DNA of 64,000 bases from Anisus vortex. Lineage: Eukaryota > Mollusca > Gastropoda > Planorbidae. This document shows, one piece after another, positions 44,381 through 54,880 of the stretch (its first letter is position 1; each line of letters opens with the position of its first letter). Where the stretch lies: positions 9,420,920 through 9,484,919 of the forward strand of contig OX421497.1 in the NCBI GenBank assembly GCA_949126835.1. The letters run 5' to 3'. The notes under the pieces were generated by a model, which saw only the letters and a program-made list of their open reading frames with translations, was not told the origin of the DNA and did no database searches. The translations under genes and the position numbers were made by a program.

Positions 44381-44696
44381 TTGAGAACCTATGATATAGA
44401 TGGACTCACCGGGAGTGAGGAATAATAAGCTAATCTAGTGGAACGACTGGACAAAACGTCCTAAATTATATGGTATGCAAATCAGTGCCAAAAAAACAAC
44501 AACAAATCAATGACTAGTAACACCAGCGGGATCACCATTGGGGCATCTTCTCTTAGCTTTATAGCAACAATTAAATAAATAGTTGCGTAATTGCCGACCT
44601 AATTTTAAATTTTAATATTCATGGGCCCCCTAAACTCTTATGGGCCCCGGTACGGCGTACCAGCTGTACCCCCCTCTCGTGGGGCCTGCTTAGAAG

Positions 44697-45010
44697 TTTT
44701 TAACATAGCTTTGTTGGAATAAAAGTAGATAATAATTATTTTTCCTTTAAGATAAAGAAACATAATATTTTACATAGCTTTGTTGAAAAAAAAAAGAGAA
44801 TATTTATCTTTTCCTTAAGATATAGATCTAGGAACTAAATATTGGATTGTTGTTTTGATTCTTGCAGTGTCAATTTTAATGAAGAAAAGCAGAAAACTAT
44901 TTTTTAACTTCATTATCGTTTATGTTGTAATGGAAATAATGGAAACATGCATTTTAGGAATGCCATTTTTTTATAGTTATTTAATAAGAATAGACAGTTT
45001 TGTCAACAAC
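44697..45010. other. AT-rich spacer with a short direct repeat
   Basis: ACATAGCTTTGTTG followed by ATTTTTCCTTTAAGATA-like sequence occurs twice (about 44703-44758 and 44773-44823), a diverged duplication of about 65 bp. No gene. Confidence 0.4.
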
Positions 45011-45416
45011 TTAGGGAGCCGTCCGTAAATGACATCACGCATCTAGGAATAGGAGGCGGTCAAACATGTGTGGCATTATGTGACGAAGGGAAAGGGGGTA
45101 TTTAGAAAATGTAACGTTACATCAAAAACAAATGTGCATCTCTAACTGAAATTTTCATCTCAACAAGTGTCACCTAATTAACAACAGTGAATATGCTATT
45201 CAATGTAATACGTATACGACAAAAAAAAAAAGAATAAAAACATAATAATTTTGAAATTGGAAATATGTTAAGAATTTATGTTGGGAGGGGCTTGTGCATA
45301 ATTTGGTGAAACCGAAAGGGTTCTGACTATTTGTGACGACTTTTGACGATGGAATGGGTAAGGGGGTAAACCTTTGGCCAAAACCACGTGACGTCGTAAA
45401 TGGACGGCCCCTGAAG
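45011..45416. mobile_element. MITE with GGCCGTCC ends
   Basis: Left GGGAGCCGTCCGTAAATGAC then ATCACGC. Inverted right GGGGCCGTCCATTTACGACG then TCACG. About 400 bp, no coding frame of its own. A clear TSD was not found. A degraded relative lies near 6380. Confidence 0.65.
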
Positions 45417-45439
45417 TCTATTTTAACAATAAATCAAAA

Positions 45440-47040
45440 TTTTCAGGGTTCCTCTTTTTGTGAGTTTAGTTGCGTGTCTGAGGCTTATATTAAGAACCTT
45501 ATTATGAAGATGCCAAAATTGTCATGTGATATTGATCATATTCCCTGCTCAATACTAATCGACTGCCTTGATGACCTTGCTCCTGTTATCACAGAAATAA
45601 TGAATACCTCATTGACTACCGGCATAGTACCACAGTCTTTCAAGCATGCGCTTGTCAAGCCCCCTTTTTAAAAAGTCCAATCTGGATGCCGAGTGCCTAA
45701 AGAATTACCGGCCAGTTTCCAACTTACCATTCCTATCAAAGGTTCTGTAGCGTATCGTGTTGGCACAGATGTTGACTCACTTAAGGCATCATGGCCTCTT
45801 GGAACTGTCCCAGTTAGCTTACAAGAAATGTCACAGCACTGAGACGGCACTTGGCAGGGTAATTAACGACCTTCTTTGCGCGTCTGATTCAGATGAGGTG
45901 TCAATCTTAGCGATGCTCGATTTATCGGCTGCATTTGATACGCTTGACCATGAGATTTTTATTGATAGATTGTCTACTACTTTTGGTTGCTCGGGATGTG
46001 TTGGCAGCTGGTTTAAATCCTACCTGACTAAACGCATACAAAAAGTCATCATTGGTGGATCTACCTCAACATACTCGACTCTGCAATATGTAGTGCCACG
46101 GGGATCGGTTCTGGACCCAGTACTGTTTTTACTGTACACTTATCCATTTGACGATGTCATCAGGCCTTTTAACATTTCATACCACTTCTACGCGGAAGAT
46201 TCGCAGTTGCATGATTCTGCTGTTCCCTCTGAAGTCTCCCGTATAGCAACCAACCTCAGTCTTGCTATTGCTAGTGTCTGCTCCTGGATGGTGGAAAACA
46301 GACTTAAAATGAACGAAGACAAGACGGAGGCAATTCTAATTGGAACTCAGAGTAAAATCGCCAAAATCGAGGGCCTGGAATCATTGGTGGTCTTAAACTG
46401 CTATATCCCCTTTGCAGACAACCTAAGAAACCTGGGTGTCATCCTCGATTCACAGTTGTCTTTCGATGCCCACATTAGAAATCTATGCAGATGCCTTTAT
46501 TTACAGCTGCGTAGACTTGGTCAGATACGGCCCTATTTGTCACTTGAGTCAGCAAAGAAACTTGCCGCTGCCTTTATACTCTCGCGCCTCGACTACTGTA
46601 ATGCTCTGCTTATCGGGATACCTGACCATAAGGTCGCCAAATAACAGCGTATACAAAACAGTGCCGCTTGCCTAGTCATGCGTAAGTCAAGGAGAGATTC
46701 TGTGATAGTTCTCCTGTGTCAGCTCCATTGGCTTCCCGTGAAAGCCAGAATCGAGTATAAAGTGGCGCTACTTTGCCATCAGTGAATTTTTAATAACGAG
46801 TTTCCGTCCTATCTCAAGGAACTAATAACACCATATGTACCTCAAAGAACACTTCGTTCTACCAACTCATCGCTTCTGTTAGAGCCCCGTTTCTCTCTGA
46901 TAACCGTTGGCCTTAGAGCCTTCTCAGTATCCGGTCCGAAGGTGTGGAATCTACTTCCCATTCAACTCAGGCAAACTAGCTCCATTGATTCCTTCAAGAA
47001 GAACTTAAAAACTCACTATTTCAATATTTATCTTAGTTAA
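45440..47040 (+). pseudogene. CR1-like ORF2 reverse transcriptase, broken
   Basis: The protein would copy LINE RNA into DNA at a nicked target. Motifs in order: LIMKMPKLSCDIDHIPCSIL and IVPQSFKHALVKPP, stop and frameshift at about 45670, KNYRPVSNLPFLSKVL, TAG stop at about 45750, then a long frame 45757-46644 with KCHSTETAL, LDLSAAFDTLDHE (first catalytic aspartate), SWFKSYLT, VVPRGSVLDPVLFLLY (family VPQGSVLGP) and YHFYAEDSQL. The catalytic YADD is changed to YAED, so one of the two conserved aspartates is lost. MVENRLKMNEDKTE and LDYCNALL follow. A TAA at 46642 interrupts before QRIQNSAA, and a further stop lies at about 46783. The C-terminus reads RAFSVSGPKVWNLLP and ends near 47040. Clearly inactive. 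Confidence 0.88.
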
Positions 47041-47275
47041 CATGCTTTAGAGCCTTACTGTCTTACTTAGGTATATGTTAGGTCGGTTATTTTGTATTGG
47101 TTGTTTGATTTGTTCTATGTTTGTTAAGTTTTGAATCATCATTTAGTTTTTTATCTCTTGGCCTATAGGTTGTATCCGTTCTTAGTTGTTATGTTAAATG
47201 CGCTCTGAGCTTACATTATGTTTGTTGGCAGCGCTATACAAATGTCATTATGATTATTATTATTATTATGTTATA
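45440..47275 (+). mobile_element. 5'-truncated CR1-like LINE
   Basis: Begins within ORF2 and runs to a typical 3' end: GCGCTCTGAGC, GGCAGCGCTATACAAAT, then an ATT-type microsatellite tail (47245-47275). Such a GCGCTATA..AAT end with ATT repeats is characteristic of CR1/L2-like elements as I know them. A shorter fragment of the same family is at 52862-52998. Confidence 0.85.
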
Positions 47276-47969
47276 TTTATTTATAATCTATCTTTCAGTG
47301 TTATTTTCACTATAATATAACATAGTGATGACAAAAAACCAAATGACAGCCTCACTACAGCCTAAAGTAGGTTATTAGACAAAGTGACAATTCTCTGATG
47401 ATTTCAAGGCGAACCTGTACCCTTTGACAGTGGCGCAGTACCGGTAATTCGATTGATCTGAAATACGTGACGTCACTTCCGAGGTTAGTTTCGTCCCTCG
47501 GTTGTTTTTTCTTTGTTTTTGTTAAATACCGCGGGCGATGGTGTGCCGAGCAATCCGTTCGCACCGTCTGACGCTGGAATTAGACGCTCCGATATATGAA
47601 TCTTATCGATTACTGATGATTCCGAGTCTCTCATAGGACGCCAAGGCTTGTAGTAATATTATTTTGTCTAGAACATTTTGATTAGTGCAGTTGTCTTGCG
47701 AGTTTGTTAATACGAACTAAAATCCCTTATTTAAAATTAGCCTATATTTTGGTGTTGAAAAGACTGGTCTATTTTAAGGTCAGAAAGACATTAGGAAAAA
47801 TAACAGTCTTTTGTGATGCAAATGAGGGCCCGTCTGATACTGGTGGACGTTTCAAGATTGACCCTTGACCCATTTGGGCTTTTTTTAAATATTATTTTGT
47901 GGGAATTCGGGTAATAGCGACTTGTGTTCTCTCTCTCTCTGTAAGAGGGGAAGATGCTGGATAGGTATT
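47276..47969. other. unassigned region, partly less AT-rich
   Basis: 47390-47640 is richer in G and C, with GTGACGTCAC at about 47467 (CRE-like palindrome). No gene was recognised downstream, so a promoter call would be speculative. Confidence 0.35.
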
Positions 47970-48230
47970 GAGTTTGAAGGAAACACACATGACATACATT
48001 CATTTCATAAGATTATGGGGGAGGAGTTTAAAAACACACATGACATACATTCATTTCATAAGATTTAGGGGGAGGAGTTTAAAAACACACATGACATACA
48101 TTCATTTCATAAGATTTAGGGGGAGGAGTTTAAAAACACACATGACATACATTCATTTCATAAGATTTAGGGGGAGGAGTTTAAAAACACACATGACATA
48201 CATTTATATCATAAGATGGAGTTTAAAAAC
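47970..48230. repeat. 51-bp tandem repeat, about five copies
   Basis: The unit contains ACACACATGACATACATTCA, TTTCATAAGATT and GGGGGAGGAGTTTAAAA. Because 51 is divisible by three, a plus-strand frame (47968-48264) repeats SLKTHMTYIHFIRFRGR. The last unit is degenerate. Coding is not supported by any other evidence. Confidence 0.9.
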
Positions 48231-48371
48231 AAAATTAGACATGTATTCAGCAAAAACGTTTTAAAGAACAATTCTTAAACTATTAGCCAGAGCAGATTGC
48301 TCTTTTGAAGTCAATGCCAGAAAACATTTTTTTTGTCTTTTTTTAGTTGTTCTGTATTGCTGTAGTCTATA

Positions 48372-48633
48372 GTAAAGTACCCATTGGATCGAATTGATCA
48401 TAGGGCCGGTGAAGCAGCGTTCAGCAGTTTCTGTGGCCACGGCATACAAGGTGATTGTGGGGCAAGGGCAGCCGCCTTTCCTTACCCCAACTAATGTCAG
48501 GTACTCATCAGAGCTGGGTAGACTCAGAGATACCCTCCAGACCCTGGAAAAAAATCCTAGTCTTCACCAGGATTCGAACCCGGGACCTTCGGTACGCCAG
48601 TCGAACGCGCTGCTGCTCGGCCACCGGGCGGAC
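48372..48633 (-). mobile_element. tRNA-derived SINE, full length
   Basis: Minus strand: A box GTGGCCGAGCAGCAGCGCG, B box GGTTCGAATCC at about 48573, CCAGGGTCTGGAGGGTATC, CAGCTCTGATGAGTACCTGA, GGGGTAAGGAAAGGCGGC, tail TTCGATCCAATGGGTACTTTA. One of the best-preserved copies. Confidence 0.9.
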
Positions 48634-48663
48634 TATTGCTGTATTAGTAATAGTAGATTGAGG

Positions 48664-48972
48664 GGGAAGTAGTCTGTGTCTCACTGAGGTAGGTTAGCTT
48701 CGGACATTCAGGTAGGAAGTAGTGTGTGTCTAACTGAGGTAGGTTAGCTTAGGACATTCAGGTAGGAAGTAGTGTGTGTCTAACTGGGGTAGGTTAGCTA
48801 AGGACATACAGGTAGGAAGTAGTGTGTGTCTAACTGAGGTAGGTTAGCTAAGGACATACAGGTAGGAAGTAGTGAGTGTCTAACTGAGGTAGGTTAGCTA
48901 AGGACATTCAGGTAGGAAGTAGTGTGTGTTTAACTGAGGTAGGTTAGCTTAGGACATTCTAGTAGGAAGTAG
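48664..48972. repeat. 50-bp tandem repeat, about six copies
   Basis: The unit contains GTAGGAAGTAGTGTGTGTCT, AACTGAGGTAGGTTAGCTTA and GGACATTCAG. Point variants such as AGCTAAGGACATACA are shared by adjacent units. Confidence 0.92.
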
Positions 48973-49082
48973 TCTACAGTTTCTTGTGGGTAGTGTCAGT
49001 GTCCGCATAATATGATGTTGAGGGTGAAGTTTCCAAACAAAAAATTAGATACGTCTTCAGCAAGCTTTGTTATGAACTACAA

Positions 49083-49264
49083 CAAGGGGTCGGCAGCCTT
49101 TTGATGTTAGTGTGACAAAGTAGGATTTCCAATTTATTCAGCGTTCTAACAGACTAAAAGTCATTTTGCTCTATACTTGTAGAATAGACTCTAAAGTCTT
49201 CTAAGGGTCTTCCGCGTACCATTGAACATTTCTATGCGTGCGACGTCTTGGTTGTCGACCGCTG
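49083..49264 (-). mobile_element. short hAT MITE, CAGGGGTCGGCAACC family
   Basis: Ends CAAGGGGTCGGCAGCC and, inverted, CAGCGGTCGACAACC. Flanking octamers AACTACAA (49075-49082) and AACTAGAC (49265-49272) agree at 6 of 8. About 180 bp, with orientation and subterminal sequence as at 22897. Confidence 0.7.
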
Positions 49265-49272
49265 AACTAGAC

Positions 49273-49559
49273 GTTTATCATAATTCCGGGTCACGACCCG
49301 AGGCTGGACTACATATTTTAATACTCGATTCTAACTATAATCCTTAAGTATAGACGTCAGTATACAAGATATACTGTGTAGAAAATTGAAACGGTCATAT
49401 GCTATTCACGACCTTGTATAGATGATAGAAATGTTGGTGATTCACAAAGCAAAAGTGTAACAATAACTTGGTCACGGCAAAAAAAATTTCGAAAGTAATT
49501 TCATGATCAATAACATTTTGATTATATGTCTGCCTTTTTATATAATGTATTAAACAGAT
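49273..49559. other. unassigned spacer
   Basis: Nothing recognised between the hAT MITE and the simple repeats. Confidence 0.35.
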
Positions 49560-49588
49560 AGAGATAGACAGACAGAAAAAAAGTTAGA

Positions 49589-49619
<31 letters not shown>

Positions 49620-49912
49620 CGAGAGAGAGAGAGAGAGATCGGAGTGATAGTGATCAAAGCGAAAGAAGAAATTTTAGACATGTATAACGAGTTTGCTAAT
49701 TGGTTCGATATGCGATGGATAAAAAATTGTGTAGATATGTAGGTAGATAGATAGAGAGTTAGCTATGGTAGATATTGGTAGATATTCTAGATTACTGATA
49801 AGTAGATAGATAGATAAATATATATTAGGTAGGTAGAAAGGTAGGTAGGTAGATGGATAGAGAGTTAGAAGGATGGATGGATAGATGGGTGGATAGATAA
49901 TATATTATACGT
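49560..49912. repeat. GA and GATA/GATG simple repeats
   Basis: 49600-49640 is mainly GA repeat. 49735-49912 is GATA, GGTAGGTA and GATGGATG repeats. Similar GATG/GATA sequence recurs at about 50190-50400. Confidence 0.85.
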
Positions 49913-49920
49913 AATACATA

Positions 49921-50160
49921 AACATATGGACAAAAACAATTTTCTCTTACCTTATGCGAGAACAAATGCATATAAGTATTCTTTCTTCCCGAGTGGCATT
50001 CGGGCATGGGAAAGGTTACCTGAACAAACCAGGACAACCAGTAACTTAACATCATTTAAAACATTAATAAAAATTCAAGACTCGTGCCACGGATGAGCGT
50101 AGGACGCAATAATCATCTTTATAGAAGGAGCGTCTGTAATATATAAGATAAGATAAGATA
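49921..50160 (+). pseudogene. LINE ORF2 C-terminus and 3' tail
   Basis: The frame from about 49929 reads DKNNFLLPYARTNAYKYSFF then PSGIRAWERLPEQTR, and ends at TGA after DSCHG (about 50093). The pattern Y-SFFP..IR-WN-LP is the classic last segment of CR1/Jockey-type ORF2 proteins. GAGCGTAGGACGCAATAATC, GGAGCGTCTGTAATATATAA and an ATAAGATAAGATA tail follow. The fragment is intact in frame but lacks the catalytic region. It is the reference for the tails at 3141, 32530, 52055 and the SINE at 17290. Confidence 0.82.
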
Positions 50161-51308
50161 CGTATATATAAATATATAAAGATAAATAGTTATTCGTTGA
50201 TGGGTGGTGATGTGTACAAGGATGGTGATGAAGTGGATGAATGGGTGTATAGCGGTTTGACTGATGAGTGAATGGATAGCTGGATAAATAGATAAGTTGA
50301 TACATAGGAAGCTAAGTAGAATTATAGACTGATGAGTGGGTGGATAAATGGAAGAATGAATGGACATATGGATGGATGGATGGTCGAGTATAGATAGATT
50401 TTCAAAGAAAATAAATAGCACTAGATCATTGTAATACATTCTGATTCCAATTTAAACCACTCGCTTCCCCCTAATGTGTATAAACACATCTCCAGTTTCG
50501 CGTCCGCTCTATCCATTTCTCATTATTGGTCAGAAGAAGACCGGAGCGTTAAATGTCCAGCTGGGGTCACCTCGACTTGTTGTCTGGAGATAACCCTGAA
50601 CTATTCATTTCGCCATCGATCCAGCAAATGAATATTTGGCTATGCCGCCATTTTACCCATGGGCCATATACATAATTTACCTTATTTAGATTGTCCTGTC
50701 TAACATACAACACTGCGTACTTTTGAGGGCTTCTAACATTGGTTTTGTAACATTTTTCTTATTAAATAAGGCTCTGGCTATTCGCACACGTGTGCAAATA
50801 GACTACAGCAGTCTATTCCTACAATGCATTCACACGACTGCGTGAAAATCATTTTGAGTTGTCTTTATGACAACATTTGTTTTGATTTGCCAAAAATGTG
50901 TTGCTATAGTAATTACACGCATACCAAAACATGATTACAAGAAGTAAGTTCATAATTAAGTATTTACAAAAGCTTATACAAATGATTTTGTTTTATTGAC
51001 CGAAAAAAGGGGGGGGGGAGGCTATCTAAATAGCTTTATTTCCCATAGTATTGACATATTAGGGCATATAATATAGCTTTAATATATTTTTGTCTGAAAT
51101 ATATCCCATTGAATCTATTTACTATTGATATAAAATCATTTAACGTATTTCGTTTCTTATACATTAAAGACTTTAATTTGAGTTATTGTTATCGTTGTGT
51201 AGAGTATTATTTGTAGGCGTATTAATGTTTTGTTTTGGAGTTTAACTTTGATAACCTATAGTCAATTTTTTTTTTGCAGTGGTTTAAAGTCTCGCACAAC
51301 ACTGTGCT
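50161..51308. other. unassigned DNA
   Basis: Simple GATG/GATA sequence to about 50400, then about 900 bp with no recognised repeat. 50450-50680 is somewhat less AT-rich. A G run of nine lies at about 51010. Confidence 0.35.
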
Positions 51309-51313
51309 ATCTA

Positions 51314-51565
51314 GGGCTAGTGTCTAACCAGGGCTAGTGTCTAACCAGGGCTAGTGTCTAACCAGGGCTAGTGTCTAACCAGGGCTAGTGTCTAACCAGG
51401 GCTAGTGTCTAACCAGGGCTAGTGTCTAACCAGGGCTAGTGTCTAACCAGGGCTAGTGCCTAACCAGGGCTAGTGTCTAACCAGGGCTAGTGTCTAACCA
51501 GGGCTAGTGTCTAACCAGGGCTAGTGTCTAACCAGGGCTAGTGTCTAACCAGGGCTAGTGTCTAA
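51314..51565. repeat. 17-bp tandem repeat, 15 copies
   Basis: The unit GGGCTAGTGTCTAACCA is repeated exactly, with only one copy showing TGCCTAAC. The spacing from first to last copy start is 238 bases, 14 units. Near-perfect identity suggests a young, unstable locus. Confidence 0.97.
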
Positions 51566-51679
51566 GTACTAGCGTTAATTACTCTAGACACATATTTGGT
51601 TTGATTACCTCGTGGTCAAACGTCATTCTGGAGGTCTAGGGTTTTAATGACATAACGCTCTTCTTATTCCATTGGCCAT

Positions 51680-51920
51680 GGAGCACTGTGGACAAGTGGA
51701 CGCGCGTTGGATTAGTCGTACCGAAGCTCCTGGGCTCTAGCTACAATGAAGGTTAGGATTTCTCCAGGGTCTGGAGGATGTCACTGTGTCTAGCCACCTC
51801 TGATGGGTATCTGACATTAGTTTCAGGGAAAAAGTAAAGGCGTCTGGGCATTGTGCTGGCCACATAATTTCCTAATACGCTGCTAAACCGGCCTAATGGA
51901 ATAGAATACTTTGACTTTGA
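51680..51920 (+). mobile_element. tRNA-derived SINE, degraded
   Basis: Head GTGGACAAGTGGACGCGCG, weak B box GGGCTCTAGCT, CCAGGGTCTGGAGGATGTCA, CACCTCTGATGGGTATCTGA, AAAAGTAAAGGCGTCTGG, tail GAATACTTTGACTTTGACT. Point decay is widespread. Confidence 0.78.
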
Positions 51921-52054
51921 CTGTTACCGGAACAGCTAGATGCTGCTTCAGTGGTCTTACCTAGATACATTTTACGATTACGAAACTAATAATCGTTGTC
52001 AAAATAAATGTTATCAACTCAATAATATATATCCCCGTGAAAGACACTTCATAG

Positions 52055-52280
52055 GTTGCCTCATGCGAGAACAAATGCATATAAGTACTCTTTCTTCTTG
52101 AGTGGCATTCGAGCATAGAATGGGTTGCCTGAACAAACCAGGAAAATCAGTAATTTAACATCATTTAAAACAATAAATAAAAATAAAAATAATATATAAT
52201 AATAAATAGACTCGGACCACGGGTGAGCGTAGGGCGCAATAATCTTCTTTTTATAAGGAGCGTCTGTAATGTATAAGAAG
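52055..52280 (+). pseudogene. LINE 3' end fragment
   Basis: Parallels 49921-50160: ATGCGAGAACAAATGCATATAA, GAGTGGCATTCGAGCAT, TGGGTTGCCTGAACAAACCA, ACGGGTGAGCGTAGGGCGCA, GGAGCGTCTGTAATGTATAAG. A frame break occurs at the IRAW position. An A-rich insertion lies in the middle. Confidence 0.75.
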
Positions 52281-52861
52281 GCAAGAAAGGCAACATAACA
52301 GCAAGCCGACTGTTCAGCATAGTCTCAATTCAAACGCCAAACATTTACAAATTTTGTATACTGAAATACATACCTTCAAAATTGTCCGTTATTTTACAAT
52401 ACTATTTTTTTTGTTCCCATTGTGAACATTCAATACATTAACCACAACAACAAAAACCGAAGGTAGATCATTTATCTTTTGAAGAGTTTGAAACTTCAAA
52501 GGTATGTTGGAAATGAACGTAAACAAATATTACGTCAGGTTTTCAAACCATTTTCACCCAGATTAGATTATCTCCTTTAAAACTAAAAAAAAAAAAATAC
52601 TAGACCTAGATGATTGATAATGTCGTTTGCCATTTTGTCTTCCTATTGAAATTACGAGATGGGATGCTGGTAATGGTTGAATACAGGTCAAGGTATGTCT
52701 AGAATTTATTGGCATGGCAGTTTAAAAAGTTATTGACATTACTGAAGCGGTACAGTGTGTGTGTGTGTGTCGAAAGCTCCATACGAAGGAACAGAACTGC
52801 ATTTATCCAATACAAACGTGCATGCTGCTATGTAGAGTTAGGTTTTCTATATACAACGTAA
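52281..52861. other. unassigned AT-rich DNA
   Basis: No gene recognised. Contains a short (GT)n at about 52757. Confidence 0.35.
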
Positions 52862-52998
52862 CTAGAACCCTGTGTTTCACAAAGAAAGCTTCGTTCTGCT
52901 GACTCTTTGCTTCTAGTGGTATCCCGTTGGCATGAGAGCTTCTCAATATCTGGCCCGAAAGTATGGAATCTACTTCCCATCCATCTCAATTATTATTA
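52862..52998 (+). mobile_element. CR1-like LINE 3' fragment, deleted
   Basis: AGAAAGCTTCGTTCTGCTGA, GTTGGCATGAGAGCTTCTCA, CCGAAAGTATGGAATCTACT and CCCATCCATCTCA match 46845-46970 (frame ...LRAFSVSGPKVWNLLP). It ends in a short ATT repeat. The 3' untranslated part is missing. Confidence 0.7.
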
Positions 52999-53261
52999 TT
53001 ATTGCCAGTTTAGAAATGGAAAAAAAAATCGGTCAAAATGTGGTCAATAGACATTTGGTTTAAATCAACATATTTTAAACACATTCTTTAAAAAGTCTAT
53101 AATCTTAGTGTAGACTGGTGGTCTACTGTTTTTGTGCTATTTTCATGATATATCCTTAGTTATTTACTGTCATTTCTTACCAAAACTTGGCCGTTTTTGT
53201 TTAATAACTTTGTTTAACGATGTTTTTTAGAATATATAATTGTCAGTAATCGGTCGGAAAT

Positions 53262-53870
53262 GTGCTGGGTTTTTAAATATGTATAGGTTAGGGTAGTTAT
53301 ATGGTGTATTTATTTTAGAGCGCGCGGGCTAGGTGCTCGAATCTGATTGGCCGGTTGTCAATGGTCAATTGGTCCAAGAGGGGTGATCGTATTTGGCTGT
53401 CCCTATAGTATAAGTAGCCCTTCCGGTCAACGACGAGGCCTTTTTAGTGTGAGGTGATCGATAGAGTTGCATCTATGTCCCGTCGGGTACAACCATGCCT
53501 ATTTGTTGGTCTCTTGTTATAGCCTAGATAGTCTTTCCTCGTATTAGATCTTGGTCTCTTAAGATATTCGATATTTGTAGATTAGTCTCGCTTTATATCT
53601 TAGATAGTTATAGGTATAGGTTGTGTTGATGAGATGATTTATGAATTAGGGATTTTTGTTGAGAATAAACTTGTTTGTGTATTATGAAAAATATATTTGT
53701 TTACTTCATAGTTAGATTTTGTGGATTGTTGTTGTTTGTTTATGTGTTATAACGTGAGTTTAGTTTTAGTACAGTTAGCTTATAGTGCCTTTAAGTTTAA
53801 GTGTAGTAGTCTTTAGTATTGGTTCATCCAGGTAGCTAATCCTACCTGCCTACCACAATATAGGCATGCA
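53262..53870 (+). promoter_or_regulatory. possible solo-LTR-type promoter and polyA cassette
   Basis: Two inverted CCAAT-type motifs (GATTGG at 53345, CAATTGG at about 53367), TATAAGTA at 53409-53416, a GC-richer segment, then AATAAA at 53664-53669 followed by a GT-rich stretch (TTGTTTGTG). This order and spacing resemble a retrotransposon LTR or a short promoter with a first exon. Boundaries, TSD and any internal coding region were not found. Confidence 0.35.
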
Positions 53871-54880
53871 CAGATAGAACCCGTCCCTCCCATTGTATAT
53901 AATGTAAATAAATATGTAAGTTATATGTATATAATAATAAGTAATGTGTATTATTATAAAAGAATAACTCATTCCATACTCTTACAATTTACAAAATTTA
54001 TAATAACTCCCCCCCCCCCCTTACATTAGGCTTGTTAAAAGATTGTATAACTGACATTGGGAATTTGCTAATATCCGTCATGACAAGGGCCATCCGTAGA
54101 AAAAAAAGGCATTGATGTGAACAGCCCCTTAAAGATTGCCCGTACATCTCATATCTTGTTTAATGAAAACATTTCTAAACATAGAAAAAAAAATAGTAGG
54201 CCCCTATGCATAACATCAATTCGCGCCAGCTCATTGAAGTTTCCAGACGTTTGATAAACCGGGCTGGACATCTTTGGCCTGGCTGGTGTACGGATATGTC
54301 TGCAAAGGATTCGTCCGCTTTTGACGCCCCGCGTTTTATGACGAATTTGTAAATACGCTCTATGTCAAAAATGATAATGTCATTTCATAGGGCCAATATT
54401 CATGGCCATATTACTATATCATTATAGTATATTATGTTAAATTATATTATTTATATTACATCATATTGGGTATTCTAGATTTTTTTGAATTTTAAAGGCT
54501 CGTATTTGTTTAGTTGTACAAACACAAAGAAGTCTTAAAATACTTTAGCTAGTTAATGTATAAAACTTGCTCTAAATTAAGATACGGGAATTTCCTGAAA
54601 AAATTATATCCAAACATAACTAACTGTTTCATTCTGCACAAGTTATACGATGTCAATGAGGGTGGACTGGGTTTTTGTGACTTAGCCAAACGTTCGGAAG
54701 TTAACATTGTCCTTAAGCCCTGTGCTGTTGCTGCTGTTCTTTTGTGCCTATCTAGTGTTATGTTGTTGATGACTGTGGTAATGCGAATGTTTTTTAGAAG
54801 TCACACAAACCACTTGAATGAGTCATAAAATATAAGTTAAATAACAAAAACAATAATAATGTACAAAATTATGAGTGTAA
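53871..54880. other. unassigned AT-rich DNA
   Basis: Contains a C run at about 54009 and a 90-codon frame (54556-54828) with a hydrophobic stretch that I do not recognise. GGGCCATCCGTAGAAA at about 54088 is faintly like a GGCCGTCC MITE end. No gene called. Confidence 0.35.

Larger units (their letters stand above)
40388..44393. mobile_element. 4 kb non-autonomous hAT with nested insertions
   Basis: Perfect 14-bp TIR CATAGGTTCTCAAC and perfect 8-bp TSD ATATAGAT (40380-40387 and 44394-44401). Subterminal regions contain CTCACCGCC and C runs. Interior parts at 40690-40975 and 43975-44040 resemble interior sequence of the CAGGGGTCGGCAACC elements at 27439 and 55265. Between them (about 40978-43970) lies inserted material, including the elements at 41329-41765 and 43349-43653. 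No transposase frame is seen. Confidence 0.88.
40262..44545 (+). pseudogene. LINE reverse-transcriptase fragment, split by a 4 kb hAT
   Basis: Before the hAT: FYIFLEKIMSDALELEDHEA, then after a frameshift GRRITNLRFADDID. After it: GLTGSEE, two stops, ANLVERLDKTS, SMTSNTSGITIG. FADD corresponds to the Y/F-x-D-D catalytic motif of reverse transcriptase, followed by the usual ERLDKTS helix and TNNTSGI region. Removing the hAT and one TSD copy restores FADDIDGL. Only about 100 residues around the active site remain, with a frameshift and stops. It is probably the same LINE group as 15957-16375 and 55728-56010, whose C-terminal WFGHVLRHNS motif belongs to FADDIDG-type elements as I remember them. 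Confidence 0.7.
40203..44688. mobile_element. outer hAT-like element holding a LINE and a hAT
   Basis: Left end CAGGGCCATCGAGAG and inverted right end CAGGCCCCACGAGAG agree at 12 of 15. Flanking octamers CTCATAAG (40195-40202) and CTTAGAAG (44689-44696) agree at 6 of 8. Own sequence seems limited to about 40203-40265 and 44550-44688, the latter with GGGCCCC motifs. Everything between is LINE and a further hAT. The decayed ends make this call tentative. Confidence 0.5.

Noticed and set aside
47460..47480. CRE-like GTGACGTCAC as a promoter
   Set aside because: Similar sites occur at about 20929 and 57440 without any gene nearby. No downstream exon was found.
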